Positions 8,001 through 8,719 of a DNA stretch of 8,719 nt are shown here, piece by piece. Made by a program: the position numbers and the translations under genes. The stretch is taken from assembly GCA_014729375.1 (NCBI GenBank), contig WJKA01000308.1:1-8719 (forward strand). Reading direction: 5' to 3'. The DNA comes from Chitinivibrionales bacterium (GTDB lineage Bacteria; Fibrobacterota; Chitinivibrionia; Chitinivibrionales; WJKA01). Positions within the stretch are counted from its first letter, which is position 1; each line of letters starts with the position of its first letter. The notes under the pieces were generated by a model, which was not told the origin of the DNA, did not search any database, and worked only from the letters and a program-made list of their open reading frames with translations.

Positions 8001-8719
8001 TTTGTTTTTTGGAAGGCTTTATTTTGGTTTTGAGTCTGCCGCTCTTGGTTTTCCGAAACTACGTTTGGATAATTCTCAGTTGCAGGTATTTGCTGACCAG
8101 GCGGGTGTTGATGCTGTTCTTTTCAGGGAAGCATGTGATTCGTTTGTCAGAATCTTGGGGGATAAATACAGGCATGATGGTTCTGAGTACCCCCAAAATG
8201 ATTTTATTAATTACAGAACAATGTCTGCAAGCTTCAAACGTTATATCCGTAGCGTGGCGGCAAGCCAAGGAGTACAAGAGAATGTTTTAGGTGAAGCTGT
8301 TTTCGCTGCCTTAAGGCGCGGTGGGCATCAAAACGGAAAGCTGTCTGTTCGTTTTCTTGATGTTCGTGTAGCCATAGGGGATGACCCTGTGTGGGTTTGT
8401 CCGAAGTGCGGCCGTAATCATTTACATCACTCAGCAAGAATTTGCACCTATTGTCAGACAAATTTATCTACACAGCCTGATTTAACTTGTGGTTTAGTTT
8501 GGAATAATAATTACCTTTCGCAGGCTGTTGCTTCTGGCAGGATTCCTTTACGCTTGCACAGCGAGGAGCTTACGGCTCAGACTGATAATCAACTTGAGCG
8601 TCAAAGGCATTTTAGGGGGATGATAGTAGATTTGCCCGGGCAAAGCAGACGGCTTGTGAGGCAGGTTGATGATATTGATGTGTTAAGTGTTACCACTACG
8701 CTAGAGGTTGGTGTAGATA
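5023..8719 (+). CDS. Giant SF2 helicase, DrmA/DUF1998-associated type (3'-truncated by window edge)
   Basis: The frame stays open for 1232 codons and leaves the window. SF2 motifs appear in order: Q100 (YSHQ); Walker A AGTGSGKT at 117-124 with K123; VYPMNAL at 191-197; PDILITN at 316-322; motif II DELH at 370-373; motif III as SAS at 409-411; FSDSREDAA at 798-806; and TTTLEVGVD at 1224-1232 as motif V. Motif VI would follow outside. The DELH, FSDSRED and TTTLEVGVD wording is typical of DISARM DrmA-like, DUF1998-linked helicases, and less like RecQ, SNF2 or UvrB. Three cysteine groups suggest zinc binding: C612/C615, C744/C746/C749, and C1126/C1129/C1141/C1144. Motifs III and IV are ~390 residues apart and IV and V ~420 apart, so large insertions fill the core. 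Expected role: ATP-driven translocation on or remodelling of DNA in a defence complex. ATG at 5023 overlaps the previous stop by 8 nt with a strong ribosome site. Helicase class is confident; the exact system is not. Confidence 0.92.
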   Translation, partial: MLDPIGAFDRIRANFLLYVKTAFATRFPSLEHEREELLLKKGVLTQDPWIEPRPRYVHSGKTIQSLQSRDLPGLDNDQISFFKGLVDCGLFGAHELYSHQTEMLTKVLSGRNCVVTAGTGSGKTEAFLLPLFAQLVKEIPSWSRPGALPPHLNDWWRDDAWQEDCKQRRVSCRVSQRTHEKRPAAVRALIVYPMNALVEDQLTRLRKSLDSVDAVHWFQQNSPGNKIYMGRYNGATPVAGHEFGRPGQRGRRPVNKAKVEKLAALLREADEASAAAARYATDPANENPDKNDAIYFFQKLDGAEMRSRWDMQDSPPDILITNFCMLSIMMMRECDAPVFEKTRAWLAAEDVEEAHREEKKGNRIFHLIIDELHLYRGTAGAEVAYLLRLLLHRLGLHPGHPQLKIMASSASLEATDPESMNFLNDFFGTNEFDIVEGSLEANPPVPAGTPDLPINVFSFLADNANNADEDILRSAFEMLGGTAYSDKTDFFRQLETFHIGTRMLNACINGGVSRAVSLTDFSSKLFRRDSSDAIKAAQGVLAARGLYDRFGIETTLPSFRLHFFFRNIEGLWASTKPLDGVPDNRPVGKLYSKPEIICDTGEGRRVLELLYCEQCGTVFFGGSRLELENGIIEMLANTPDIEGIPERQAARFVERRNYHEFAVFWPQGTQDYSSPSRWRQPPFNRIFRPQWGEWVPASFNTYTGHVERLHYKAEENPEDWVKGYSFVIGVGSREEGEGNRALPCVCPACEADYTRRITRKSPVRGFRTGFSKVSQIFTKELFYQLPAREHLSRRLVVFSDSREDAAQISNGVERNHYTELVREIVCDELRMQSVGKPELLGNIEAGRADFGPNAKAFLERNSRAFDNIRELLSTASMSAQGASQSIQNLISKAQSELDAIRRMGIDKTVPISLLLPPPNNVDDCGDLIRRFLMLGVNPAGNNVLMQTFGWDRQWHPWTGLFDFDSLNWRQGLPQGAQFGRGRISDSLLSALCDLFFGRLYFGFESAALGFPKLRLDNSQLQVFADQAGVDAVLFREACDSFVRILGDKYRHDGSEYPQNDFINYRTMSASFKRYIRSVAASQGVQENVLGEAVFAALRRGGHQNGKLSVRFLDVRVAIGDDPVWVCPKCGRNHLHHSARICTYCQTNLSTQPDLTCGLVWNNNYLSQAVASGRIPLRLHSEELTAQTDNQLERQRHFRGMIVDLPGQSRRLVRQVDDIDVLSVTTTLEVGVD

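Noticed and set aside
5023..8719. Frameshift or pseudogene in the helicase
   Set aside because: I translated the frame through most of its length, including all the motif regions, and saw no stop. All expected motifs up to motif V are in one frame; the truncation is only the window edge.

Overview
The window is bacterial. Genes are tightly packed on one strand, several starts have Shine-Dalgarno sequences, and sigma-70-like -10 boxes are visible. The coding regions look moderately AT-rich, while the first ~180 bases are clearly GC-rich. I cannot name the phylum. The signal-peptide-bearing phospholipase-D-like protein and the hairpin-rich spacer are compatible with a Gram-negative or metagenome-derived lineage, but do not prove it.

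Layout, all genes on the + strand. (1) Positions 1-466 hold no convincing gene. This spacer is dense in inverted repeats, including a perfect 17-bp hairpin, and holds the first copy of a ~32-bp repeat that returns after the next gene. (2) Positions 467-1657 encode an apparently exported single-HKD phospholipase-D-family nuclease whose C-terminal half looks like winged-helix/HTH material. (3) Positions 1658-1795 form a short spacer with the second repeat copy, then a promoter region whose -10 elements sit inside an imperfect palindrome. (4) From 1796 to the end of the window lies a compact operon: a 57-aa excisionase/MerR-type HTH protein, a 681-aa protein of unknown function, a 337-aa protein of unknown function, and a giant SF2 helicase that is open for 1232 codons and runs off the right edge at motif V.

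The helicase has the motif style of DISARM DrmA and other DUF1998-associated helicases: AGTGSGKT, DELH, FSDSRED, CPxC zinc knuckles and TTTLEVGVD. The two unknown genes and the helicase are joined by 8-nt stop/start overlaps at both junctions, which points to fixed stoichiometry and probably a shared complex. The most reasonable reading is an anti-phage or anti-plasmid defence operon: an ATP-driven DNA translocase with two accessory subunits under a small HTH regulator that may act on the palindrome at its own promoter. No nuclease or methyltransferase is visible within the operon. If there is one, it should lie beyond the right edge. Whether the upstream PLD nuclease belongs to the same system is open; its signal peptide and separate promoter argue against it.
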